In this document: positions 1-6,354 of the stretch, in pieces
Layout: each line of letters begins with the position of its first letter
Position numbering within the stretch: position 1 is the stretch's first letter
Assembly (NCBI GenBank): GCA_964650695.1
Contig: CAZYVA010000064.1
Coordinates: forward strand, 1-10,826
DNA: 10,826 bases
Direction: 5' to 3'
Origin: CAZYVA01 sp964650695
GTDB lineage: Bacteria; Bacillota; Clostridia; Lachnospirales; Lachnospiraceae
Notes under the pieces: model-generated
What the model saw: only the letters and a program-made list of their open reading frames with translations
Databases searched by the model: none
What the model was told of the DNA's origin: nothing
Translations under genes and position numbers: made by a program

Positions 1-129
1 AAGGGATATGATACCTTCGGACCGTTTCAGATCGTCGGAGGAATTGCAAAAGGGCACCCGGATGATAGGGAGCATCTTACTGGACGGAAAAAGATAAGGC
101 ATCGGTCAAAATGGAGCCCGATGTGTTAA
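1..129 (+). CDS. C-terminal end of an unidentified protein (5' end outside window)
   Basis: Frame 1 is open from the window edge to a TAA at 127-129 and gives 42 residues beginning KGYDTFGPFQIVGG and ending KWSPMC. The piece is glycine-rich at the start and very basic near the end (GRKKIRHRSK). Its last 19 bases overlap the start of the next gene, an overlap typical of co-transcribed genes. I do not recognise the family with confidence. The IAKGHPDD stretch followed by RKK is loosely like the C-terminus of nitroreductase or flavodoxin-type redox proteins, which would suit the flavin-type neighbour, but this is a guess. Confidence 0.4.
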   Translation, partial: KGYDTFGPFQIVGGIAKGHPDDREHLTGRKKIRHRSKWSPMC

Positions 130-563
130 AGCAAAGGATCACAGGATTTATCCGCAGGCACAATACCTGCGCCCTGGCTGTGGCAGCAGGGGATTTTGTC
201 CGGTGTACGCCGGTGGAATACAATTATACCGAGGGTAGCTTCTATCTGTTTTCCGAGGGCGGCTTAAAGTTCAAGGCCCTGAAAGAAAATAAAAATGTCT
301 GCCTGGCTATTTATGAAGAATATCAAGGGTTCGGGAAATTGGACGGGCTCCAGGTGACCGGGACGGCAGAAATCGTTGAGCCGTGGTCAGAGGAGTATTT
401 CAAAATACTTGCGTTCAGGAAGATTCCGGAAGCTGCCATGAGACAACTTCCGGAACCGATGAATCTGATTAAGATTGTCCCGACCGTTATGGATTTCCTA
501 TGCTCGGAATTAAAGACAGAGGGATATGGCAGCAGGCAGAGTATGGCAGTAGAAAACCTGTAA
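111..563 (+). CDS. Pyridoxamine 5'-phosphate oxidase family (FMN-binding split barrel) protein
   Basis: The protein has 150 residues and is a small single-domain member of the PPOX-like split-barrel superfamily. The signature pattern is an early NTCALAVAAGDFVRCTPVEY strand pair, then FYLFSEGGLKFKALKENKNVCLAIY, then a GLQVTGTAEIV strand. In this family these strands form the FMN-binding barrel, and the FSEGGLKFKAL region contacts the flavin phosphate. Relatives are cytoplasmic and bind FMN, F420 or heme; the exact substrate cannot be told from sequence. The ATG at 111 overlaps the preceding reading frame and has only a weak purine stretch (AAGATAAGG, 91-99) in front, so it may depend on translational coupling. 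No obvious terminator follows. It is not PdxH itself, because the length and pattern fit the generic stress/redox PPOX group better. Confidence 0.8.
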   Translation: MEPDVLKQRITGFIRRHNTCALAVAAGDFVRCTPVEYNYTEGSFYLFSEGGLKFKALKENKNVCLAIYEEYQGFGKLDGLQVTGTAEIVEPWSEEYFKILAFRKIPEAAMRQLPEPMNLIKIVPTVMDFLCSELKTEGYGSRQSMAVENL

Positions 564-614
564 AGGGCGATGCGTTATTTCTGCGGCCACCTTTTTGCGC
601 GCATAAGGAGAAAC

Positions 615-729
615 ATGAACGATAACATTCAGGCTATTACCACAGAAGAGTGACAAGACAACCTATTTCATTGAGGTACATTTTTTGATACAAAATCCTT
701 TTTTCGGTATGATCATTCCTGCTTTATAA
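615..729 (+). pseudogene. Decayed small ORF resembling the N-terminus of a TnpW-type transposon protein
   Basis: An AAGGAG site at 605-610 precedes ATG 615, which reads MNDNIQAITTEE and stops at TGA 651. Skipping T651 restores a frame that continues DKTTYFIEVHF and stays open to TAA 727-729. The joined pattern, a polar N-terminus followed by TTY-x-x-x-VHF, resembles what I remember of TnpW-family proteins of Tn4451-like elements. The expected continuation (SxETxxDKIxRLI) is absent: after VHF the sequence diverges to LIQNPFFGMIIPAL. I therefore read it as a frameshifted, 3'-truncated relic of a mobile element. The family assignment rests on about ten residues and is tentative. Confidence 0.33.
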
Positions 730-745
730 AATATTCCAGCATGGA

Positions 746-774
746 TTGACGTCTCCATGCATCATTGGTATAAT
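746..774 (+). promoter_or_regulatory. Sigma-A promoter for the amidohydrolase-MFS operon
   Basis: TTGACG (746-751) and TATAAT (769-774) are separated by exactly 17 bp, a near-consensus housekeeping promoter. The predicted start is around 781, leaving a leader of about 70 nt before the amidohydrolase ATG at 850. Confidence 0.75.
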
Positions 775-778
775 CAAT

Positions 779-804
779 AAAACATATAAATAAAAATATG
801 TTTT
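779..804 (+). promoter_or_regulatory. Inverted repeat at the transcription start (operator or weak attenuator)
   Basis: AAAACATAT (779-787) and ATATGTTTT (796-804) form a 9-bp perfect inverted repeat with an 8-nt AT spacer, starting 5 bp after the -10 box and covering the expected +1. As DNA it could be a repressor operator. As RNA it would be a weak AU hairpin followed by two more U, so an attenuator is less likely. No regulator for it is encoded in the window. Confidence 0.45.
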
Positions 805-849
805 TTGGCGGTTGTTACTGGATGTTTGCGTAAAGGAGGTAATGAGGAA

Positions 850-2022
850 ATGAACTATTATGAAAGGGCGGTCGAGCTCAAAGAGGAAACTATCGCCAAC
901 CGCCGGTATTTCCATACCAATGCCGAAGTGGGCCTGGATATGCCGAAAGCGCAGGCATATGTCATGGAAAAGCTGAAGGAGTATGGGCTGGATCCAAAGG
1001 AGTGCGGGCATGGGGTGACAGCCGTGCTGGGACAGGGCGGCAAGGTCCTGCTTCTGCGTGCGGATATGGATGCGCTCCCGATGGCGGAGGAGAGCGGGGA
1101 GCCCTTTGCTTGTCCTTCCGGGGCGGTGCATGCGTGCGGGCATGACTTCCATGCAGCGATGCTCCTGACAGCGGCGAAGATGCTGAAGGAGCATGAGGAT
1201 GAGCTGGAAGGCACGGTGAAATTTATGTTCCAGCCGGCGGAAGAGACGTTTGAGGGCGGAAAGGATATGATCGCGCATGGGATATTGGAAAACCCGAAGG
1301 TGGACGCGGCGTTGGCCTACCATGTGACTCCGGGAAAGATGCCGGTCGGGATTTATATGTATAACGATAAAACGACGATGATGTTCTCTGTGGACGGTTT
1401 CCATATCGATATCAAGGGAAAGGGCGCGCACGGCGCGTACCCGCATAACTCTATCGACCCGATCAATATTGCTGTCCATGTATACCTGGCATTGGAAGCG
1501 ATCCTTGCCAGGGAGGCGGATCCGGCGAAATCCTGTGTGATGACCGTCGGAAAATTTGTGGCCGGGACAGCGGCCAATATCATCCCGGACACGGCAGTCC
1601 TGGAAGGGACCATCCGCACCAATGACAAGGCGGCGAGGGAACTCTTGGTACGGCGGATGAAGGAGACAGCGGCAAAGACAGCGGAAGCTTACGGGGGGAG
1701 CGCTGAGGTCACGATGATTTCCGAGGTGGCTCCCCTGATCTGCGACCCGAAGCTGACAGATGAAATGGTAGGGTATATGAAAGAAATGAAGATTGAGGGC
1801 ATGATGCCATATCCGGGGATCGAAGCGAGCGCCTCGGAGGATTTTGCAAGCATCGCGGAACGTGTCCCGTCTACTTTCATGTATCTTTCCGCGGGATATA
1901 TGGACGAGCGGGGGAGGTACCCCGCGCACAGCCCGAAAGCACTTTTCAACGAGGACGTTTGCCCGGTAGGAGCGGCGTGCCTGGCGCACTGCGCAGTCCG
2001 ATGGCTGCAAAACCACAAATAG
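850..2022 (+). CDS. M20D-family metal-dependent amidohydrolase (N-acyl amino acid / aminoacylase type)
   Basis: The protein has 390 residues, normal for M20D enzymes (hippurate hydrolase, IAA-amino-acid hydrolase, N-acetyl-diaminopimelate deacetylase). Visible motifs are RADMDALP (about 70-77), the metal-binding HACGHDFHAA block with C96, H98 and H101, the QPAEE motif (128-132) with the catalytic glutamate pair, H158, and a C-terminal HSPKALFNED (from 360) carrying the last metal ligand. It should hydrolyse an amide bond of an N-acyl amino acid in the cytoplasm. The ATG at 850 is chosen because AAAGGAGGT (832-840) lies 9 nt upstream; an in-frame TTG at 805 would add 15 residues that do not fit the family. 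The transporter gene follows 13 nt downstream. M20D proteins are often labelled DAP deacetylases, but this organism carries dapL, which bypasses that step, so a catabolic role is more likely. The exact substrate is unknown. Confidence 0.88.
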   Translation: MNYYERAVELKEETIANRRYFHTNAEVGLDMPKAQAYVMEKLKEYGLDPKECGHGVTAVLGQGGKVLLLRADMDALPMAEESGEPFACPSGAVHACGHDFHAAMLLTAAKMLKEHEDELEGTVKFMFQPAEETFEGGKDMIAHGILENPKVDAALAYHVTPGKMPVGIYMYNDKTTMMFSVDGFHIDIKGKGAHGAYPHNSIDPINIAVHVYLALEAILAREADPAKSCVMTVGKFVAGTAANIIPDTAVLEGTIRTNDKAARELLVRRMKETAAKTAEAYGGSAEVTMISEVAPLICDPKLTDEMVGYMKEMKIEGMMPYPGIEASASEDFASIAERVPSTFMYLSAGYMDERGRYPAHSPKALFNEDVCPVGAACLAHCAVRWLQNHK

Positions 2023-2035
2023 AGGAGGAATGATT

Positions 2036-3455
2036 ATGGCGAATCAACAAGCACAGCCTGCGGTAGCGATCCCGCTGCCAAAGGGAAAGAAAAACGCGGT
2101 CCAGATAGGATGTATCTGCATGATGCTTTCCGTAGCGATGTATGGGCTTGTGTTCTCAACGCTGACGTCCCCGATCCTGGAGAGCGTGGATGCGATGGAC
2201 TATGTTTCCTTGTTTTCCATTTTTGCAGGGCTTGGCGTTTCCATCATGACGCCGATCGGCGGGAAACTGGGGGATTTGATTGGACGGAGGAATATTGTGG
2301 TCATTCCTGGCGTCATCTGCGCGGTATGCGGGATTGCCTTCGCGTTTGTGCGGTCACTGGCGCCTTTGATGATCCTGCGCCTCTTGATTGGGTTTGCACA
2401 GGGCGCGTTCACGGCGGCTCCCTACATCATCGTGGGGCTGATCAATGAGAAAAAGGATGTCCCAAAGGCAATGGGGATGCTGGCGACCGCGATTGCGGTG
2501 GGCGGCTTCGGCGGAAGCATCCTCGCCGGCATCCTGACGGATATGGGGCTTTTGACCGTTGCGATCCTGTTCCCGGCGGTCCCATTGATTTTGGGCGTTG
2601 TATTGATCGGGATGAATATGCCGAACCAGAAACGGCAGGGGAAGGTTACGATCGATATTCCGGGTATCATTGCCCTGGTGATAGCCCTGTGTGGGATCCT
2701 GCTGGCTTTGAATTTTGGGTCCAGCGTCGGCTGGACTCATCCGATGATCGTGGCCGGGTTTGTAGTTGGCATCAGTGGCTTTGATTAAGATTGAAGGGAA
2801 AGCAGAGGAACCGCTCATCCCACTGCGCCTGTTTCAGAATTCCCAGTATACGATCCTTTTGGTTGTAGGGTTTATCTGCTATTTTTATCAGGTGGCGATG
2901 AATGTATACGCGCCAATCGGCGCCCTGCAGGTCATGGGTTCTTCGACAAGCGCGGCGGGCGCTTTGCAGATGCCCCGTACCCTGATCACCATTTTCCTGC
3001 CGACGATGGCAGGCGTGTGGGTAGGGAAAAAATCCGGGAACGCATGGAAAGCAATGGTAATCGGTACGTTGTTCGTGGCAATCCCGATGGGCGTGATGGG
3101 ATTTACCACGGCAGGCACGTCCATCATGGTTTACTTTGTCATGCTGGCTGTCACAGGTATCGCTGAAAGCTTCCGGTCTGTATCGATCACGCCGACGGCG
3201 CAGGCAACCTTGCAGCCCGCAGATATGGGGGTCGGGACTTCACTGGTGAATTTTGTGAATTCCCTGGCAAGCACGATCTCGGCGGCGGTACTCGGCGTTG
3301 CCTATAATATGAACATCGCGGCGGACGCCCAGGACGTCTCCAACATCCAAAACGGCGTGAACGCAGTATTCTGGGTATCGGCAGTTGTATCCTTGATCGG
3401 TCTTGTATTGGTCATCTTTGTGGTAAGGCCGCAGATGAGCAAAAAGACGGCATAG
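2036..3455 (+). pseudogene. Frameshifted DHA2 (EmrB/QacA-type) MFS transporter
   Basis: Two adjacent reading frames together encode one major facilitator protein of the 14-helix drug:H+ antiporter-2 type. The first part carries helix-rich sequence and the motif-A loop GGKLGDLIGRRN, and ends at ISGFD with TAA 2786-2788. The second part continues in the next frame with ALIKIEGKAEEPLIPLRLF, the usual linker in this family, and the remaining helices to TAG 3453-3455. Adding back one copy of GTGGCTTT beside the existing one at 2775-2782 restores ISGFVALIKIEGK and a 475-residue protein, a normal length. ATG 2036 is preferred over ATG 2030 because GAGGAGG (2022-2028) then lies 7 nt away. It is co-transcribed with the amidohydrolase and may have moved its substrate or product. 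The break could be a true mutation, a reversible slip or a base-calling error. Confidence 0.85.
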
Positions 3456-3486
3456 GAAACAGTCAGTCGTTCATTGTAAATGGTAA

Positions 3487-3517
3487 GGGACCGTCCATAA
3501 ACACTATGGGCGGTTTC
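3487..3517 (+). terminator. Hairpin between the convergent MFS and aroA genes
   Basis: ACCGTCCAT (3490-3498) pairs with ATGGGCGGT (3506-3514), nine pairs with one G-U, around a 7-nt loop. TTTCC follows on the plus strand, a weak U tract. Its place 34 nt after the MFS stop and 26 nt beyond the aroA stop fits a terminator serving one or both convergent units, although neither side has a long U run. Confidence 0.5.
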
Positions 3518-3540
3518 CTTGCGCGTGTCCCCATTTTGCT

Positions 3541-4830
3541 TCATAGCTGCTTTAGCGTTTCAAAAAACCCAGGATAGGAAACGTCCACGCATGAACTGCC
3601 GCGAATGGTGGTCCCACTGTCCGCGATCAGCCCGGCTACCGCGAAAGACATGGCGATGCGGTGGTCGAGGTGGCTTTGGATCTGTGCGCCGTGTAAAGGG
3701 GTGCCGCCCCGGATGATCATCCCGTCGTCCGTAGGCGTGATATTGCCGCCCATTGCTTTCAGGTTTTCCGTGATGGTGTCGATCCGGTTGGTTTCTTTTA
3801 CCTTTAGCTCTGCCGCATCCTTGATGATGGTGGTTCCTTCCGCCTGGGAAGCCATGACAGCGATGATAGGGATTTCATCGATCAGGGTGGGGATAATTGC
3901 CCCTCCGATGGAAACGGCTTTTAACCGGCTGGAAGCAGCCAGGATGTCCGCGCGTGCCTCGCCGCCCTCAACGGACTGGTTCAGCAAGGTAATCCGGGCA
4001 CCCATCGCTTTGCATATGTCCAGAAATCCGGCGCGGGTGAAGTTGGTCCCTACATTTTGGATCAGCACTTCGGACCCAGGTACAAGAAGGGCGGCGGCAA
4101 TCCAGTACGCGGCGGAGGAGATATCTCCGGGTACGCAGATCATACGCCCGGATAGTTCTTTGCAAGGTTCTGTTTCCACGGTGGCGCGTCCATCCGGGTG
4201 CAGGGTGGTCGTGACGCCCGCCCCGAAGCTTTGGAGCATGAGTTCCGTGTGGTTTCTCGAAAGGGCCGGTTCTGTGACGGAGGTTTTCCCCTCTGCGTAC
4301 AGACCGGCAAGCAGAATGGCGGATTTTACCTGCGCGGAAGCAACGGGGGAGCTGTAGTGGATTCCCCGGAGGTTCCCAGGCATGATTTTTAGGGGGGCGC
4401 AGTTGTTTTGCCGGACGCTTGTAATGGAGGCCCCCATCTGGCTCAGCGGCGCCATGATCCTTCCCATCGGCCGGGCATTTAACGAGTCGTCCCCGGAGAG
4501 CACCGAAGCAAAATCCTGCCCGGCAAGAATCCCGGAAATCAGGCGCGCCGTGGTGCCGCTGTTTTTGACGTCAAGCGTTTCTTTGGGCGCGGACAGGCCG
4601 TGGAGCCCTTTCCCATGGATGAGGATATGGCTTTTCTTCCGCTCGATTTCGATACCCATTTTTCGGAAGCAGTCCATCGTGGCAAGGCAGTCCGCCCCGT
4701 CCAGGAAATGGGAGACTTCCGTGATGCCGTTAGCGATAGCCCCCAGCATGATGGCGCGGTGGGAGATGGATTTGTCGCCCGGAACGGTGACCTCACCCCT
4801 CAAAGGCCTGGCGGGTGAGATGGTTTCCAT
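3541..4830 (-). CDS. aroA: 3-phosphoshikimate 1-carboxyvinyltransferase (EPSP synthase), class II-like
   Basis: The enzyme joins shikimate-3-phosphate and PEP to give EPSP, the sixth step of the shikimate pathway. Using the ATG at 4830 it has 429 residues, the usual length. Motifs in order are PGDKSISHRAIMLG (17-30, with K20, S21 and R25 at the active site), KNSGTTARLISG, LNARPMGRI, SRNHTELML, VPGDISSAAYWIAAAL, IDEIPIIAVMA, LKVKETNRI and LDHRIAMSFAVAG. The RPMxR and RxHTE motifs place it with class II (glyphosate-insensitive type) enzymes. ATG 4830 is chosen because the family starts a few residues before PGDKS and a weak AGGG lies 6 nt upstream. An alternative ATG at 4908 overlaps the tyrA stop and would add a 26-residue lysine-rich leader across an A-rich tract, which is unusual for the family. 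It follows tyrA in the same direction and is probably co-transcribed with it. Confidence 0.93.
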   Translation of the reverse strand: METISPARPLRGEVTVPGDKSISHRAIMLGAIANGITEVSHFLDGADCLATMDCFRKMGIEIERKKSHILIHGKGLHGLSAPKETLDVKNSGTTARLISGILAGQDFASVLSGDDSLNARPMGRIMAPLSQMGASITSVRQNNCAPLKIMPGNLRGIHYSSPVASAQVKSAILLAGLYAEGKTSVTEPALSRNHTELMLQSFGAGVTTTLHPDGRATVETEPCKELSGRMICVPGDISSAAYWIAAALLVPGSEVLIQNVGTNFTRAGFLDICKAMGARITLLNQSVEGGEARADILAASSRLKAVSIGGAIIPTLIDEIPIIAVMASQAEGTTIIKDAAELKVKETNRIDTITENLKAMGGNITPTDDGMIIRGGTPLHGAQIQSHLDHRIAMSFAVAGLIADSGTTIRGSSCVDVSYPGFFETLKQL

Positions 4831-4897
4831 GGTTTGCCCTGGGCTTTTCAAAGGAATCGTTTTCTGATCTTTTTTTTCTTTTTTGGATGTGTGTTTT

Positions 4898-5995
4898 TCA
4901 GCGCTCATAAACAATATACCTGAATTTCTGCAGGAGAGCGGCGGCTTTCGATGAAGACGCCTCATCATAAAACTCAATACGCAGAACCCCTTCTTCAAAT
5001 TCCCGGTTGTGTACAATCCCGATATTTTTAATGTTGATGCCATTGGAAGCAAGAATCGTGGCGATTGCAGCAATCCCACCGGCTTCATCGATAATGTCGC
5101 AGTATACGGCGTAAGCCTTTTTGATGGGGCCGGCGGAAAAAGCCGGGATCGCGTCACGGTAGTTTCTGGAGGATTCAAATTTGTGGTAAATCGCCTGCCC
5201 ATCGCCGGTATCGATATTTTCCTTAAAATCCTGGAGCAGCCGGATGTAGTTCCCCAGGATCTCGGAGATGTTTTCCCGGTTTGCCATACAGATATGCTGC
5301 CACATGGCCGGTGAGGAGGAAGCGATCCGCGTGATATCCTTGAATCCTCCGGCGGCCAGGTTCTTCATCAGCTCATCTTTGGAATCGGCGTTTTTGACAA
5401 AATTCACCAGGCTGGACGCGATGATATGGGGCAGATGGCTGATAGCCCCGGTCGCGTAGTCATGCTCCTGGCTGGAAAGGATCACCGGCATCCCGTGGAT
5501 GGCTTTTACCAGGGCTTCATAACGTGCGAGCTTGTCTTTCGAAACCTTTTTGGAAGGCGTCAAAATATAGTAGGCATTCTCCAGAAGCATTGCCTTAGAG
5601 TTGGCAAAGCCGGATTTCTCCGATCCAGCCATGGGATGGCCGCCGATAAAGTCCGCTTCCAGCCCCAGACGCTCCACTTCCTTATGGATGTTGTTTTTGA
5701 CGCTGCCCACATCCGTCAGGATACAGCCGTCCGTCAGATATTCCTGTAAATGCTTCAAATAAGCCGTATTGCAGATGACCGGGGCGCAAAGGAAAATATA
5801 GCTGCAGCCCTGGAAATTCGTGTCAATGGAAGTTGCCGCGACATCGATCACGGACTCCTGCGTCGCAAGGGCCAGCGTTTCTTTGCTCTTATCAAATGCA
5901 ATGATTTCATATTCCGGGCAGTACTGCCGGAGGGCTTTGGCGATAGAGCCGCCGATCAGCCCAAGGCCGACAAACCCGATTTTCTGTCTTGCCAT
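4898..5995 (-). CDS. tyrA: Prephenate dehydrogenase with C-terminal ACT domain
   Basis: This enzyme converts prephenate to 4-hydroxyphenylpyruvate with NAD(P)+, committing flux to tyrosine. The 365 residues divide into a Rossmann domain with GLGLIGGS (10-17), a catalytic helical domain with GGHPMAGSEKSGF (H120) and the SHLPH motif (H187, H190), and an ACT domain from about 295 to the end (YCDIIDEAGGIAAIATILAS onward), the usual site of feedback inhibition by tyrosine in Firmicutes. The start is firm: AGGAGG lies 7 nt before the ATG. aroA follows directly, so this is an aromatic amino acid unit transcribed away from glnA. There is no fused chorismate mutase domain. Confidence 0.95.
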   Translation of the reverse strand: MARQKIGFVGLGLIGGSIAKALRQYCPEYEIIAFDKSKETLALATQESVIDVAATSIDTNFQGCSYIFLCAPVICNTAYLKHLQEYLTDGCILTDVGSVKNNIHKEVERLGLEADFIGGHPMAGSEKSGFANSKAMLLENAYYILTPSKKVSKDKLARYEALVKAIHGMPVILSSQEHDYATGAISHLPHIIASSLVNFVKNADSKDELMKNLAAGGFKDITRIASSSPAMWQHICMANRENISEILGNYIRLLQDFKENIDTGDGQAIYHKFESSRNYRDAIPAFSAGPIKKAYAVYCDIIDEAGGIAAIATILASNGINIKNIGIVHNREFEEGVLRIEFYDEASSSKAAALLQKFRYIVYER

Positions 5996-6050
5996 GAGGG
6001 TTCCTCCTATCTAACCGTCCTGCCATACCCCATACTTGCTAACGCTATAA

Positions 6051-6080
6051 ACCATACCATAGCTGTGTAGGGAAAATCAA
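6051..6080 (-). promoter_or_regulatory. Possible tyrA-aroA promoter
   Basis: Read on the minus strand, TTGATT (6080-6075) and TATGGT (6056-6051) are 18 bp apart, about 55 bp upstream of the tyrA start. Around it the plus strand carries paired CCATA motifs at 6023-6034 and again at 6052-6061, which could be protein-binding sites. The -10 match is only moderate. Confidence 0.35.
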
Positions 6081-6106
6081 TAAAAATCTGGCTGTGAAGC
6101 GGGAAG

Positions 6107-6200
6107 CTCCCCTTACAGCTTCAGACGTATGACGCGAAGCGGCATATAGCTTTCAAAGAAAGCGGTCTGTGGCTGGTAGGGGAGGAGCCTGAATGGTAAC
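6107..6200 (+). repeat. Structured intergenic repeat, copy 1 (upstream of glnA)
   Basis: This is a 94-bp element running from CTCCCCTTACAGC to ATGGTAAC and repeated at 7706-7802. A 31-bp core (6121-6151) is identical in both copies. The ends are complementary: CTCCCC (6107-6112) pairs with GGGGAG (6179-6184), and inside this CAGC and CAGAC find partners in GTCTG and GCTG at 6165-6175. GTATG and CATAT (6127-6131 and 6141-6145) can form a central hairpin. It could be a structured RNA or a MITE-like repeat. It lies upstream of the glnA promoter, so the main glnA transcript would not contain it. Confidence 0.8.
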
Positions 6201-6203
6201 GAA

Positions 6204-6230
6204 AGCGGTCAAAAAGCAGCGGTCAAAAAA
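6204..6230 (+). repeat. Two direct repeats AGCGGTCAAAAA upstream of the glnA promoter
   Basis: AGCGGTCAAAAA occurs at 6204-6215 and 6218-6229, with a 14-bp period. The same AGCGGTC also appears at 6161-6167 inside repeat copy 1, where GAAAGCGGTC is shared with 6201-6210. The array ends about 23 bp before the -35 box of the glnA promoter, a position suited to an activator, but no regulator can be named. Confidence 0.5.
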
Positions 6231-6252
6231 AGCTGACAGACAGGAGAAACGA

Positions 6253-6281
6253 TTGACAAAGAACGGTTTTGTTTTTATAAT
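6253..6281 (+). promoter_or_regulatory. Consensus sigma-A promoter of glnA
   Basis: A perfect TTGACA (6253-6258) and a perfect TATAAT (6276-6281) are separated by 17 bp, the strongest promoter in the window. Transcription should start near 6288, giving a leader of about 67 nt. Such a strong promoter suggests that control is exerted after initiation or by a bound protein. Confidence 0.85.
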
Positions 6282-6284
6282 CTG

Positions 6285-6334
6285 GTTAACGTGGACATTG
6301 GCGTTCTTAACGGTGTGTGAGGACGCTCTTTTAT
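6285..6334 (+). promoter_or_regulatory. Putative attenuator in the glnA leader with ANTAR-type hexaloop hairpin
   Basis: Two mutually exclusive hairpins are visible. Terminator-like: GCGTTCT (6301-6307) pairs with AGGACGC (6320-6326), followed by TCTTTTAT. Alternative: GGAC (6293-6296) pairs with GTTC (6303-6306) around the six-base loop ATTGGC (6297-6302), extended by GTTAA (6285-6289) with TTAAC (6307-6311) across a 3-nt bulge. The loop has A at position 1 and G at position 4, the known ANTAR recognition pattern. Caveats: only one such hairpin is seen where ANTAR targets usually have two, and the outer GTTAA arm lies at the predicted start site. Confidence 0.45.
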
Positions 6335-6354
6335 CATCTGGGAGGCGGTATTTC

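Noticed and set aside
724..2016. Long 430-residue open frame on the minus strand
   Set aside because: It lies opposite the M20D amidohydrolase, is rich in Arg/His as expected for an antisense shadow, and has no recognisable domain.
6107..6200. Repeat copy 1 as a classic two-hexaloop ANTAR target
   Set aside because: I checked the six-base windows starting with A and having G at position 4 in the structured part; none is closed by a plausible stem, so the repeat itself does not fit the known motif.
6107..6200. Repeat as a known riboswitch (SAM, TPP, c-di-GMP, guanidine, T-box)
   Set aside because: None of the conserved core sequences that I know for these classes is present.
6193..6354. In-frame N-terminal extension of glutamine synthetase from ATG 6193
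   Set aside because: It would begin upstream of the consensus promoter, adds residues no GlnA has, and the ATG at 6355 has its own good ribosome binding site.
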